Shown: positions 22,332-35,639, counted from the first letter of the stretch. The stretch: DNA of 64,000 bases from Stomoxys calcitrans (GCF_963082655.1 NC_081552.1:95681922-95745921); one strand, 5' to 3'. A program made the numbers and translations. Notes: generated by a model not told the origin, from the sequence alone.

Positions 22332-23604
22332 TTATACCCTCCACCATAAGATGGGGGTATACAAATTCCGTCATTCTTATTGTAACTACTCGAAATATTC
22401 GTCTGAGACCCCATAAAGTATATATATTCTTGATCGTCGTGACATTTTATGTCGATCTAGCCATGTCCGTCCGTCTGTCCGTCCGTCCGTCCGTCCGTCT
22501 GTCTGTCGAAAGCACGCTAACTTCCGAAGGAGTAAAGCTAGCCGCTTGAAATTTTGCACAAATACTTTTTATTAGTGTAGGTCGGTTGGTATTGTAAATG
22601 GGCCATATCGGTCCATGTTTTGATATAGCTGCCATATAAACCGATCTTGGGTCTTGACTTCTTGAGCCTCTAGAGTGAGCAATTCATATCCGATTGGAAT
22701 AAAATTTTGCACGACGTGTTTCGTTATTATATCCAACAATTGTGCTAAGTATGGTTCAAATCGGTCCGTAACCTGATATAGCTGCCATATAAACCGATCT
22801 GGGGTCTTGACTTCTTGAACCTCTAGAGTGCGCAATTCCTATCCGATTGGAATGAAATTTTGCACGACGTGTTTTGTTATGATATCCAACAACTGTGCCA
22901 AGTATGGTTCAAATCGGTCCATAGCCTGATATAGCTGCATATAAACCGATCTGGGGTCTTGACTTCTTGAGCCTCTAGAATGCGCAATTCTTATCCGATT
23001 GGAATGAAATTTTGCACTACGTGTTTTGTTACAATATCCAATAACTGTGCCAAGTGTGGTTCAGATCGGTCTATAACCTGATATAGCTGCCATATAAACC
23101 GATATTGGGTCTTGACTTCTTGAGCCTCTAGAGGGCGCAATTCTCATCCGACTAGACTGAAATTTTTCACATAGTGTTTTAGTATCACTTCTAACAACTG
23201 TGCTAAGTATGGTTCAATTCGGGCCATTACCTGGTATAGCTGTCATATAAACCAATCTTGGGTCTTGACTACTTGAGGCTCTAGAGTGCGCAATTCTTAT
23301 CCGATTAGAATGAAATTTTGCACCACGTGTTTTGTTATGATATCCAACAACTGTGCCAAGTATGGGTCAAATCGGTCCATAACCTGATGTAGCTGCCATA
23401 TAAACCCTGTCTCCAACATATAATTTAATTGTGGTCTAAACCGGATCATATCTTGATATCGCTCTAATAGCAGATTTTTCTTTCTTTCTTTTCTTATATC
23501 ATTTTTGGCCTAAGAAGAGATGCCGGGAAAAGAACTGACAAATGCGCTCCATGGTGGAGGGTATATAAGATTCGGCCCGGCCGAATTTAGCACGCTTTTA
23601 CTTG
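22332..23604 (+). mobile_element. HINE-A, full-length copy
   Basis: 5' end TTATACCCTCCACC, core, (GTCC)n array near 22466-22505, about five 153-bp units, 3' hairpin TTCGGCCCGGCCGAA and terminal CTTG followed by host TT. The last unit before the 3' region is shortened: AACCCTGTCTCCAAC joins unit sequence directly to the 3' block. Confidence 0.9.
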
Positions 23605-23606
23605 TT

Positions 23607-24010
23607 ATTATTAATTCGCCACATGCACTATACATGCACTTACTTGCCACACCAGTTCTGCATAAGTGCGCTCGTAGTACCATGTGTCTCGGTATGTTAC
23701 CGAAAGCCATTCTGGTGTCCTTTTTACTTCCATTCAGTATTAGCCTCGTCATCTCACGATTCGGATCTCTCGGGAAGATTTTCATCGTGTTACCCACCGT
23801 TTCACTGTTTCAAAGTGCAACATTCGTTACCCACGCCTTAACTCTAATTACTTCCCACAAAAGCTTCGAATCAACCATGTTTATTGACAGCAGCCCTCTG
23901 GCCTTCAAGGCCAGTCCTTCGTTTTTTCAGTCCCCCATATTCCGCGATGGACCGCCACTAAAACAATGCACATCGTGTCATCCTCAACGGATAAAGACAT
24001 CTTCATAGTT
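23607..24010 (-). pseudogene. LINE family L1, RNase H/CCHC end fragment
   Basis: The minus strand encodes IFPRDPNREMTRLILNGSKK, IPRHMVLRAHLCRTG and a truncated Cys finger (MYSACGE), matching family L1 at 5010-5170. The HINE-A to its left abuts it, so that element may have inserted into L1. Confidence 0.7.
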
Positions 24011-24293
24011 ATAGTTAAAGTGTTAACGTCCTTATGTGCAAAGTTTCAGGGCCCTAGAGTGCCCGAGGGTCCATTGATGGGCCTCTAAAATAGGTCACCT
24101 CGGCCCTACAAAATTTTGTTTGCACGGACAAAAAAGCGCATTTATGGTCCAATTTTTATTTGCTGGAAAGTGCTCAAAAAAAGCTTAAATATGCAATATA
24201 TATTATGAAAGGTTCAAGAAATTCTACTAACAAATTTTTTTTTTTAAATCTTTGCTGAGGTTGGTCCCCTAATTAAAATTTTGTTTTGTATTT

Positions 24294-25954
24294 TTATACC
24301 CTCCACCATAAGATGGGGGGTATACTAATTTCGTCATTCTGTTTGTAACTACTCGAAATATTCGTCTGGGACCCCATAAAGTATATATATTCTTGATCGT
24401 TGTGACATTTTATGTCGATCTAGCCATGTCCGTCCGTCTGTCCGTCCGTCCGTCCGTCCGTCCGTCCGTCCGTCCGTCCGTCCGTCCGTCCGTCCGTCTG
24501 TCTGTCGAAAGCACGCTAACTTCCGAAGGAGTAAAGCTAGCCTCTTGAAATTTTGCACAAATACTTCTTATTAGTGTAGGTCGGTTGGTATTGCAAATGG
24601 GCCATATCGGTCCATGTTTTGATATAGCTGCCATATAAACCGATCTTGGGTCTTGACTTCTTGAGCCTCTAGAATGGACAATTCTTATCCGATTGGAATG
24701 AAATTTTGCACGACGTGTTTTGCTATGATATCCAAGAACTGTGCCAAGTATAGTTCAAATCGGTTCATAACCTGATATAGCTGCCATATAAACCGATCTT
24801 GGGTCTTGACTTCTTGAGCCTCTAGCGTGCGCAATTCTTATCCGATTAGAATGAAATTTTGCGCGACGTGTTTTGTTATGATATCCAACAACTGTACCAA
24901 GTATGGTTCGAATCGGTCCATAACCTGATATAGCTGCCATATAAACCGATCTAGGGTCTTGACTTCTTGAGCCTCTAGAGTGCGCAATTCTTATCCGATT
25001 GGAATGAAATTTTGCACGACGTGTTTTGTTATTATATCCAACAACTGTGCCAAGTATGGTTCAAATCGGTCCATAACCTGATATAGCTGCCATATAAACC
25101 GATCTTGGGTCTTGACTTCTTGAGCCTCTAGGGGGCGCAATTCTTATCCGAATGGAATGGAATTTCGCACGACGTGTTTTGTTATGATACCCAACAACTA
25201 TGCCAAGTATGGTTTAAATCGGTCCATAACCTGATATAGCTGCCATATAAACCGATCTTGGGTCTTGACTTCTTGAGTCTCTATAGGGCACAATTCTTAT
25301 CCGATTTGAATGAATTTTTGCACGAAGTATTTCGTTATGATATCCAACAACTGTGCCAAGTATGGTTGAAATCGGTCCTTAACCTGATATAGCTGTGATA
25401 TAAACAGATCTGGGGATTTGACTTCTTGAGCTTCTAGAGGGCGCAATTCCTATCAGATTTAGCTGAAATTTTGCATGACGTATTTTATTTTTACTTTCAA
25501 CAACTGTGTCAAAATAAGGTTCAAATCGGTTCATAACCTGATATAGCTGTCATATAAACCGATCTAAGATCTTGACTTCTTGAGCCTCTAGAAGTCGCAT
25601 TTATTATCCGAATTGCCCGAAATTTTGTACGACGGATTCTCTCATGACCATCAACTAACGTGTTTATTATGGTCTGAATCGGTCTATAGCCTGATACAGA
25701 TCCCATATAAATCGTTCTCTCTATTTTACTTCGTGAGCCCCAATGGGCGCAATTCTTATACGAATTGGCTGAAATTTTACACAGGTCTCTAACATATAAT
25801 TTAATTTTGGTCCGAACCGGACCATATCTTGATATCGTTTTAAATATATCCTTTTTTGCCTAAGAAGAGGTGTCGGGAAAAGAACTCGACAAATGCGATT
25901 GATGGTGGAGGGTATATAAGATTCGGCCCGGCCGAACTTAGCACGTTTTACTTG
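24294..25954 (+). mobile_element. HINE-A, copy 1 of a near-identical quartet
   Basis: Complete copy. Diagnostic features shared with 35640-38960, 42355-44031 and 45223-46400 are AATGGAATGGAATT in the fourth unit, CTCTAGCGTGCGC in the second, and loss of about 22 bases before TATATCCTTTTTTGCC near the 3' end. The (GTCC)n array has about 14 uninterrupted units (24440-24497). Confidence 0.9.
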
Positions 25955-26050
25955 TTTTCATAAAAAAAGGTAATTTCATAGTTTCATCAATAAATTTTGC
26001 TCACTGTACTGTAAAGAGGATTAAAACTTGATGCATTTTAAGTGTAGTTT

Positions 26051-27543
26051 TTATACCCTCCACCATAAGATGGGGGGTATACTAATTTCGTCATTCTGTT
26101 TGTAACTACTCGAAATATTCGTCTGAGACCCCATAAAGTATATATATTCTTGATCGTCGTGAAATTTTATGTCGATCTAGCCATGTCCGTCCGTCCGTCC
26201 GTCCGTCCGTCCGTCCGTCCGTCTGTCTGTCGAAAGCACGCTAACTTCCGAAGGAGTAAAGCTAGCCGCTTGAAATTTTGCACAAATACTTCTTATTAGT
26301 GTAGGTCGGTTGGTATTGTAAATGGGCCATATCGGTCCATGTTTTGATATAGCTGCCATATAAACCGATCTTGGGTCTTGACTTCTTGAGCCTCTAGAGT
26401 GCGCAATTTTTATCCGATTGAATGAAATTTTGCACGACGTGTTTTGTTATGATATCCAACAACTGTGCCAAGTATGGTTTAAATCGGTCCATAACCTGAT
26501 ATAGCTGCCATATAAACCGATCTTGGGTCTTGACTTCTTGAGTCTCTAGAGTGCACAATTCTTATCCGATTGGAATGAAATTTTGCACGACGTGTTTTGT
26601 TATGATATCCAACAACTGTGCCAAGTATAGTTTAAATCGGTCCATAACCTGATATAGCTGCCATATAAACCGATCTTGGGTCTTGACTTCTTGAGCCTCT
26701 AGAGTGCGCAATTCTTATCCGATTGAAATGAAATTTTGCACGACGTGTTTTGTTATTATATCCAACAACTGTGCCAAGTATGGTTCAAATCGGTTCATAA
26801 CCTGATATAGCTGCCATATAAACCGATCTTGGGTCTTGACTTCTTGAGCCTCTAGAGTGCGCAATTCTTATCCGATTGAAATGAAATTTTGCACGAAATA
26901 TTTCGTTATGATATCCAATAACTGTGCCAAGTATGGTTTAAATCGGTCTATAGCCTGATATAGCTGTCATATAAACAGATCTTGGGATTTAACTTCTTGA
27001 GCTTCTAGAGGGCGCAGTTCCTATCCGATTTGGCTGAAATTTTGCATGACGTATTTTATTTTTACTTTCAATAACTGTGTCAAATAAGGTTCAAATCGGT
27101 TCATAACCTGATATAGCTGCCATATAAACCGATCTGGGATCTTGACTTCTTGACCCCTAGAGGTCGCAATTATTATACGATATGCCTGAAATTTTGTACG
27201 ACGGATCCTCTCATGACCATCAACAAACGTGTTTATTATGGTCTGAATCGGTCTATAGCCCGATACAGATCCCATATAAATCGCTTTCTCTATTTTACTT
27301 CGTGAGCCCCAATGGGCGCAATTCTTATACGAATTGGCTGAAATTTTACACAGGTCTCCAACATATAATTTAATTGTGGTCCGAACCGGACCATATTTTG
27401 ATATCGTTTTAATAGCAGAGCAACTCTTTTCTTATATCCTTTTTTGCCTAAGAAGAGATTCCGGGAAAAGAACTCGACAAATGCGATCCATGGTGGAGGG
27501 TATATAAGATTCGGCCCGGCCGAACTTAGCACGCTTTTACTTG
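26051..27543 (+). mobile_element. HINE-A, full-length copy
   Basis: Both termini intact, with a (GTCC)n array at 26184-26223, five to six 153-bp units and the hairpin at 27512-27526. It keeps the ~22 bases (TAGCAGAGCAACTC...) that the quartet lacks and is close to a reversed version of 9523-11033. Confidence 0.9.
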
Positions 27544-28238
27544 TTTAAATTGTTTTGACTCTAGTGGGACATATGTGAACTACAATATTGCCAATTTTTC
27601 AAAAAAAGAAAAAAAATCTTGTAGTCGCCCGGTACTACTGCCGGGTATAAACCGGTAAACTACTGCCGAGTATAAACCTGTACTACGCATGGTATAAACT
27701 GCCAAGATGTACCTGTATCCCAAATTTCAGAACTGTAGCTGATTCTGTAAATACCATTTTGTATGTTTTAGTACCAAAATGTACGAATATCTAACAAATT
27801 CCTCTAGTCGCCCAATATATACTGTTAAGGTGTAACTGTATTCTAAATTTCATAGGACAAGCACAATCCGAAAGGAGCGTATCATTTTGTATGTCTTAGT
27901 ACCATAATTGACTATTTTCTAAAAAAAATTAGTTTCAGACCACAATAGGTACGTTTCCTTCCACTTCTGGTACGATTTGTATTCCCGTTCGGTATAAGCG
28001 AAGATAAACAATTTCGTAATTTTGACCATAGATCAATTAGTCACCCATCATATATTTTCCTATTTGTATCTACGTGCCAAATTTTTACCTCTAGGTCCAT
28101 CTGCAAAGAAGGTACCAATTTCGGTGTCTAAATGTATGGATTGTAAAAAAAGTATCATGTAATTCCTAGTTATACATGCCTAATTTCAGGCTCTAGCTGT
28201 ATCTGTGAAGATCGTATTTCCGTTCGATGTAGGATAAA
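27544..28238 (-). mobile_element. HINE-E, older diverged element, left part
   Basis: Repeated phrases such as CCAAATTTCAGAACTGTAGCTG, TAGTACCAAAATGTACG and AGTCGCCC recur every ~130-150 bases. The layout (short unit with AAATTTCA plus a variable linker) is HINE-like, but the sequence is far from types A and B. It continues at 30389, so the inverted HINE-A chimera between is an insertion. Confidence 0.5.
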
Positions 28239-29132
28239 CAAGTAAAAGCGTGCTAAGTTCGGCCGGGCCGAATCTTATATACCCTCCACCATGGATCGCA
28301 TTTGTCGAGTTCTTTTCCCGGCATCTCTTCTTAGGCAAAAAAGGATATAAGAAAAGAGTTGCTCTGCTATTAAAACGATATCAAGATATGGTCCGGTCCG
28401 GACCACAATTAAATTATATGTTGGAGACCTGTGTAAAATTTCAGCCAATTCGTATAAGAATTGCGCCCATTGGGGCTCACGAAGTAAAATAGAGAGGATC
28501 TGTATCGGGTTATAGACCGATTCAGACCATAATAAAAAACGTTTGTTGATGGTCATGAGAGGATCCATCGTACAAAATTTCAGGCATATCGGATAATAAT
28601 TGCGACCTCTAGGGGTCAAGAAGTCAAGATCCCAGATCGGTTTATATGGCAGCTATATCAGGTTATGGACCGATTTGAACCATACTTGGCACTGTAGTTG
28701 GATATAATAAGAAAACACGTCGTGCAAAATTTCATTTCAATCGGATAAGAATTGCGCACTCTAGAGGCTCAAGAAGTCAAGACCCAAGATCGGTTTATAT
28801 GGCACCTATATCAGGTTATAAACCGATTTGAACCATACTTGGCACAGTTGTTGGATATCATAACAAATCACGTCGTGCAAAATTTCATTCCAATCGGATA
28901 AGAATTGCGCACTCTAGAGGCTCAAGAAGTCAAGACCCAAGATCGGTTTATATGGTAGCTATATCAGGTTATGGACCGATTTGAACCATACCTGGCACAG
29001 TTGTTGGATATCATAACGAAATACTTCGTGCAAAAATTAATTCAAATCGGATAAGAATTGTGCCCTCTAGAGGGTCAAGAAGTCAAGACCCAAGATCGGT
29101 TTATGTGGTAGCTATATCAGGTTATGGACCGA
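28239..29132 (-). mobile_element. HINE-A chimera, left arm (3' end outward)
   Basis: Starts with CAAGTAAAAGCGTGC and the hairpin, then four 153-bp units in reverse. At GGACCGAT (29132) the sequence switches to the 5' region of a plus-strand HINE. A normal 5' end is absent. Confidence 0.85.
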
Positions 29133-30388
29133 TATTCGTCTGAGACCCCATAAAGTATATATATTCTGGATCGTCGTGACATTTTATGTCGATCTAGCCA
29201 TGTCCGTCCGTCCGTCCGTCTGTCTGTCGAAAGCACGCTAACTTCCGAAGGAGTAAAGCTAGCCGCTTGAAATTTTGCACAAATACTTCTTATTAGTGTA
29301 GGTCGGTTGGTATTGTAAATGGGCCATATCGGTCCATGTTTTGATATAGCTGCCATATAAACCGATCTTGGGTCTTGACATCTTGAGCCTCTAGAGTGCG
29401 CAATTCTTATCCGATTGGAATGAAATTTTGCACGACGTGTTTCGTTATTATATCCAACAACTGTGTTAAGTATGGTTGAAGTCGGTCCATAACCTGATAT
29501 AGCTGCCATATAAACCGATCTTGGGTCTTGACTTCTTGAGCCTCTAGAGTGCGCAATTCTCATCCGATTAAAATGAAATTTTGCGCGACGTGTTTTGTTA
29601 TTATATCCAACAACTGTGCCAAGTATAGTTCAAATCGGTCCATAACCTGATATAGCTGCCATATAAACCGATCTTGGGTCTTGACTTCTTGAGCCTCTAG
29701 AGTGCGCAATTCTCATCCGATTGAAATGAAATTTTGCACGAAATATTTCGTTATGATATCCAATAACTGTGCCTAGTATGGTTGAAATCGGTCCATAACC
29801 TGATATAGCTGTCATATAAACAGATCTGGGGATTTGACTTCTTGAGCTTCTAGAGGCCGCAATTCCTATCCGATTTGGCTGAAATTTTGCATGACGTATT
29901 TTATTTTTACTTTCAACAACTGTGTCAAATAAGGTTCAAATCGGTTCATAACCTGATATAGCTGCCATATAAACCTATCTGGGATCTTGACTTCTTGACC
30001 CCTAGAGGTCGCAATTATTATCCGATATGCCTGAAATTTTGTACGACGGATCCTCTCATGACCATCAACAAACGTGTTTATTATGGTCTGAATCGGTCTA
30101 TAGCCCGATACAGATCCCGTATAAATCGCTCTCTCTATTTAACTTCGTGAGCCCCAATGGGCGCAATTCCTATACGATTTGGCTGAAATTTTACACAGGT
30201 CTCCAACATATAATTTAATTGTGGTCCGAACCGGACCATATCTTGATATCGTTTTAATAGCAGAGCAACTCTTTTCTTATATCCTTTTTTGCCTAAGAAG
30301 AGATTCCGGGAAAAGAACTCGACAAATGCGATCCATGGTGGAGGGTATATAAGATTCGGCCCGGCCGAACTTAGCACGCTTTTACTTG
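29133..30388 (+). mobile_element. HINE-A chimera, right arm (3' end outward)
   Basis: Starts at ATTCGTCTGAGACCCC, about 70 bases inside the usual 5' end, then core, a short (GTCC)4 array, four to five units, hairpin and terminal CTTG. Together with the left arm the insertion has two 3' ends facing out and no 5' terminus. Confidence 0.85.
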
Positions 30389-30888
30389 TTGTTATTCTTT
30401 TAGTACCTAAATGTAAAAATTTCCAAAAACTCATATAGTCACCCAATTTAGGTCACCAAAATGTACATAAATTCAACAATACGTAGCTCTAGCTTAATCT
30501 GTAAAAAAGCACCACAAAGTACCAATTTTGGCACTAAACATTATTACTCCCACTTCCGGCAATATTTTCCAATTTTTTTCCCAAGTCTTATTTTTTCGAG
30601 ACACTCTTTAGTTTGAGTCTAAGAACATTCTATCCGTTCGCCCTGGGCAAATAGTACCCATTTTCATACTATTTGGTACCTTTAAGTACGAATATCAGCA
30701 AATCCGGTCCTATCTCGCGCCTCAGACCCACTTTAGTGCAGAATTCAAGCTTTATCCGTTGGACTGGGATCAGTCCGTCATCATTCATTCAGTTAGTAAG
30801 TCAGTCAGTTCATCACGCGTCTCTTTTATATAGAAGAAGAGATAAATACTTTATGGGGTCGCTCATCAATACTTATCCAAAGATAAGG
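30389..30888 (-). mobile_element. HINE-E, right part
   Basis: The HINE-E phrases (TAGTACCTAAATGTAAAAAT, TAGTCACCCAAT) continue. Near 30770-30890 comes CAGTCCGTCATC, a GTTAGTAAGTCAGTCAG array and AATACTTTATGGGGTCGC, which matches the minus-strand order array, then core, then 5' end of the HINE plan. This supports HINE-E as an old relative. Confidence 0.5.
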
Positions 30889-31568
30889 TTAAGTAAAAAC
30901 GTGCTAAGTTTGGTCGGGCCGAATCTTGAAAACCAACTCCCATGGATTGAAATTTAAGCTTCCAGGGGCCATATAAGATGGATTACATAGAAGCTATATC
31001 AAGTTTAATGGCCGATACGAACAATACTTGTCATGGATGTTTGAAGTCATAACAAACCACTGCGTGCAAAATTTCAGCCAAATCGATTAACTATTTCGGG
31101 TTCTTTGGGCTCAAGATGTCAAATTAGGATATCGGTTTTTATGGGAGCTTTATCAGAGTATATCCAATTTTGAGCCTCTTTACTACGGATGTTGAAAGTC
31201 ATAGCGGACAAAAATTAAGGCTTCTAGGGGCTCAAGAAGCCAAATCAAACGATTACTTTATATGGAGCTATTGTATATTCAAATTTGAACTGATATAGCT
31301 CATTTGCAAACCCCAAGGACATACATCAATAAGAAGTATCTGTGCAAATATCAAGCGCTATCTTGGCAGACGGACGAACATGGCTAGATCGACTAAGAAT
31401 GTCGTGAAAATTAAGAGTTTGAATAGTTTATAGGGTTGCAGATTTCGTAGTGTTACATACGGAAAGAGTAGATTATTAAATATAAATTAAAAATATTTCG
31501 ACGCAATGCAAATGAATTGACAAAATTAGTATACACATTAGTACCTCCATCCATTGGTGATTTTGTAT
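30889..31568 (-). mobile_element. Degenerate HINE-A
   Basis: A decayed 3' end (AAGTAAAAACGTGCTAAG, TTTGGTCGGGCCGAATC), three diverged units, GGCAGACGGACGAACATGGC as array remnant, and a worn 5' end near CCTCCATCCATTGGTG. It is much older than most A copies. Confidence 0.65.
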
Positions 31569-32569
31569 AGTTAGTGGCTTTTATGCAAAAAAGTGGTATC
31601 TTTGCAATAAATAATCGTTGATGAACTTCTAATCTATTATATGTATATAGTTATAGTTCATCCAATATTCTTCTTTAGTCTGCTCTTTTTTGTGCTTCCA
31701 ACGATTCTTTATTTAGTTCCACAAAACAGCAATTTAAGTTTAAGTGAAATTTATCAAATGTTAATGGAAAACCAGGAATATGGTTTTCTTTTGTTTGCTT
31801 TGAAGACAAAATGAACACAGACATACATTTGAGTCATGAGGTTGGTGTTCTCTGTCCAAGCGATACAACTTAAGTCAAATTGAATTCAATTCGTGTGAAA
31901 CTGATGCAATTCTGGCAATGGTTTTGCTCCTAGCAAAATTTTCAAATGATTTGTCCAAATAGTGTGCCTCTACAAAGTTGAAGTAATTCGAATGGATGGT
32001 GAAAGCATACAGATATTTGGGAAATGCTTAAAAAAACTTAGACCAATGCTTTTGATATTTTGGAAAGGAATATATTTATTATGAAGATAATTAGCTGAAA
32101 TATGCTTAACATTTGTCTTTTGTCTTCACGCTGGTTTATTTCTTGAACACGAGAATATTTTGTTATAGCTCTTATGTAGATCGATCTTGCAGTTAACGTC
32201 TTGATCACATAATGTTTAATCGTCTTACGCCGTAACTAGGGATACTAATGTATAAGCTATTCTTTGGTCAAAATTTGAACTTCAAGCTGTCAATTTGACC
32301 AACCTCCGATTCATGTGCTCAAAAATGGTATATTTTTCCAAGCCAAGTTCAAATCGGTGATTAGATAGACAATCAGAAATATGTTGGTGCGGTGTTAGCC
32401 GTCCAACAGACTCTTTCTTTTTCTATGTTCCTGTCTCACAAAAATTTGAGCTCTAGGCGATGTATAAAATATTGCTACCTTTTTAAATTATTTAAATGCA
32501 AAATCATCTTCAAATAGGCGTTCTTTTATCTAACTCAACTTCAGTTCATGTCTCGATAGTTCAATATTT
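31569..32569. other. No recognised feature
   Basis: AT-rich DNA without transposon signature or recognisable open frame. Confidence 0.5.
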
Positions 32570-33411
32570 TTATACCCTCCACCATAAGATGGGGGGTATA
32601 CTAATATCGTCATTCTGTTTGTAACTACTGGAAATATTCGTCTGAGACCCCATAAAGTATATATATTCTTGATCGTCGCGACATTTTATGTCGATCTAGC
32701 CATGTCCGTCCGTCTGTCCGTCCGTCCGTCCGTTTGTCTGTCGAAAGCACGCTAACTTCCGAAGGAGTATAGCTGGCCGCTTGAAATTTTGCACAAATAC
32801 TTCTTATTAGTGTAGGTCGGTTGGTATTGTAAATGGGCCATATCGGTCCATGTTTTGATATAGCTGCCATATAAACCGATCTTGGGTCTTGACTTCTTGA
32901 GCCTCTAGAGTGCGCAATTCTTCTCCGATTGGAATGAAATTTTGCACGACGTGTTTTGTTATGATATCCAACAACTGTGCCAAGTATAGTTCAAATCGAT
33001 TCATAACCTAATATAGCTGCCATATCGCCGATCTGGGGTCTTGACTTCTTGAGCCTCTAGAGATCGCAATTATTATCCGATTTGCCTGAAATTATGTACT
33101 ACGAATCCTCTCATGACCATCAACATACGTGTTTATTATGATCTGAATCGGTCTGTAGCCCGATACAGCTCCTATATAAATCGATCTCTCTATTTTACTT
33201 CTTGAGCCCCCAAAGGGCGCAATTCTTATTCGAATTGGCTGACATTTTATACAGGTCTCCAACATGTAGTAATATAATAATAGCAAAGCAAATCTTTTCT
33301 TATATCCTTTTTTTCCTAAGGATAGATGCCGGGAGAAGAACTCGGCAAATGCGATCCATGGTGGAGGGTATGTAAGATTCGGCCTGGCCGAACTTAGCAC
33401 GCTTTTACTTG
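32570..33411 (+). mobile_element. HINE-A, short copy
   Basis: Both termini present but only about one and a half 153-bp units between array and 3' block; the unit AATATAGCTGCCATATCGCC is shortened. Loss of units by recombination within the array is the simplest explanation. Confidence 0.85.
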
Positions 33412-34234
33412 TTTTTTCTAAATCTTTCCTTTGGGCGATTTGTTCGTTTTCCGTCGTCTACTGACAATAATTTATGTATGTCAGATATAAGATGATAATA
33501 TTATTGCAAATGTTTCATATTCATAGCCACAACTTGAAGTTGCAGACATATGTTGTATGAGTGAGCGATTGACATCTATGCTCATTCATACACCATTGCT
33601 CAGAGTTCAGACGCAACAGCCATATATCTGACTACCGCTTATTTCCTTCGCTGAATGTTTCCTTCCATGGCGGGGAATGGTATGTCCTGTCACTCAATGG
33701 ATGAATGGTGTGCAGCGCAATTCAAGCATTGAGTCAATTCATTTCGTTCCCATTTCGAAAGAAGTGCACAATTCGCACGGTTCAATGAACACCGGGGAAA
33801 TGTGAAAATGGAAGCAGCAACGACATTGCCACTGTCTGCAATAGCCATGACGAAAGCAAAAACAATAATAACAGTAGCAGCAGCAACTACTACAATAAGA
33901 ACAACCCCATCATTACCATCATGAAAATCGCCGTTGACAACAACGTGGCTTAATTGATATTTAAATGTATGACTGAATGGGTTGCTGTCAATTCATTATT
34001 TGAACCTTTAATTACATTCATGTTTCTCACATTTAGCATTGGTATTTAAACCCTCTCACAAGCAGCATACAATTTTCTCAAATGAGTAAAGAGAGGAGAT
34101 TATTGAGCATATGAGAAATTCTTTCTTTAAATATCCACATCGTATTAGACAGACTCGGCTAAAAAAAGAGGCCGTTATCATTGAGCTCAAACTTGAATAG
34201 GACAGCACTCATTAATATGTGAAATGTTTGTATT
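33412..34234. other. No recognised feature
   Basis: Unique-looking sequence. It holds a CAG/CAA/ACA-rich stretch around 33850-33910 (AGTAGCAGCAGCAACTACTA), common in fly intergenic DNA. No open frame was supported. Confidence 0.5.
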
Positions 34235-34735
34235 TATATCAGGTAATATATAGCGAATTGGCCTATACATGGCAAGGTTGGTAAAAATCGTAACAGAACG
34301 CTGCGTGAAAAATTTCAAAACAATCTGGAAACAATTGCGTCTTAAAGGGGGCCTTTATCAAGTAATACACCGATTTGAACCATACTCTGCACAGAACACT
34401 AAGTGCAATTTAAGATTTCAAATTGTCAGCGCAATCGGTTAATATTTTCATCATGTTGGGGCTCAAGAAGTCATGCCGAACTACTTTGTAATGGAGCTTT
34501 ATCCAAAACCGAACCGATACTGCCCATTTCCAATCCCCAAAGAACTACATCAATAAGAAGTATATGTTCAAAATTTTGAGCGGTTTGCCTTAAGCTTTCG
34601 GCCGCTATCGTGGTTTCCACAGATGGACGGACGGACATAGCTAGATCGAATGTCAACGCGATCAAGAATATTCATGTATTCCTTATGCGATCGCAGATCA
34701 ATATTTCCTATATAGAATACTAATACCTCAATCGC
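34235..34735 (-). mobile_element. Degenerate HINE-A-like fragment
   Basis: Phrases GATTTGAACCATACTCTGCA, CTCAAGAAGTCATG, CCAAAGAACTACATCAATAA and a single GGACGGACAT mark two decayed units, the array site and the start of the 5' region. Termini are lost. Confidence 0.65.
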
Positions 34736-35004
34736 ATGCTTAGAAGAAATTCCGAGATACCATTAACATCAATCGCTCCCTTTTTGCCGGTTAGTCGAAA
34801 ATTGCAGGTGAGGCCAAATTGCACGGCACAGGTAACTGAGCCGAACTCGCCGTCGAGCGTCAACTTACTTGCCGTGAATCATGGAACTGAAGTTAAAAAT
34901 GTCAAGCAGAGAAATTGGAGCACTGTAACTTAAGTGCCAGTATTGGTAAGCTGTAGTCTACTGTCATGTCACTCTTTTACCACTGAAGAAGAGTTGATAG
35001 GACC

Positions 35005-35170
35005 ATAGTTACTTATGGTGACGTATCAATGACTGATCCGAAAAGATGCGCCGGTTGTTCGAATGCCAATTTATTTTGATAGGGTGAAAAGGAGAGCCAT
35101 TTGTTGCATCCCTAGTCATTGAGACAATAGACTTATATCACAATTTCCCATGGGCAATGTTAATTCAGAG
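35005..35170 (+). pseudogene. LINE family L2 fragment (region between endonuclease and RT)
   Basis: The stretch ATGACTGATCCGAAAAGATG, CCAATTTATTTTGATAGGGT, AAGGAGAGCCATT and ATCACAATTTCCCATGGGC follows 15670-15825 of the L2 copy base for base with gaps and changes. It is a diverged scrap of the same family. Confidence 0.7.
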
Positions 35171-35299
35171 TAGGTTTACTTTGGAAGTGGCTATGTGCCA
35201 TCAGACTTACTTAGACGTTTTTCGTTCATTATGATATCACAGGCAAAGGAGATGGAAGATGCCTACTATCTTTGAACTATCCCGATCGCTCTAAAATGC

Positions 35300-35580
35300 T
35301 CAACAGCTTGGGAATGTTCACATCCATTAAATCAGACAAGTTCTCAAAGAATTGAGAACCTTATGTGTAACTTTTTCTGACTGCCAGTGTGGGACACTCA
35401 CAAAGCAGATGTTCAATAGTATCTTTTCCACGACGTCCTCACAGCTTCTGCAGAAGTCGTTACTTGCAACCTTCAGTGAGCATGTTTTCCGATCAGACAG
35501 TGACCTGCAATGACTGAGACTACTGTGTTTCACCACACCATTGATAAACACTGGTTCTTGATGGAGCTTCATCGCCAAGA
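35300..35580 (-). pseudogene. C-terminal finger scrap of an RNase H-type LINE
   Basis: The minus strand reads SHCRSLSDRKTCSLKVASND, then FCRSCEDVVEK, matching the GHCxxGxHAxxLGxxxxxxCRxC end of I/LOA-like LINE ORFs. The following His/Cys pair is decayed. It is not obviously L1. Confidence 0.55.
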
Positions 35581-35639
35581 TTTGAATTCAGTTCATCGAT
35601 GCACTGTTTAGTTAATTCACGTCGAAAGTTTAAAGAAAA

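Noticed and set aside
24430..24510. CRISPR-like regular repeats
   Set aside because: Simple GTCC tetranucleotide array and 153-bp tandem units without spacers; eukaryotic transposon sequence.
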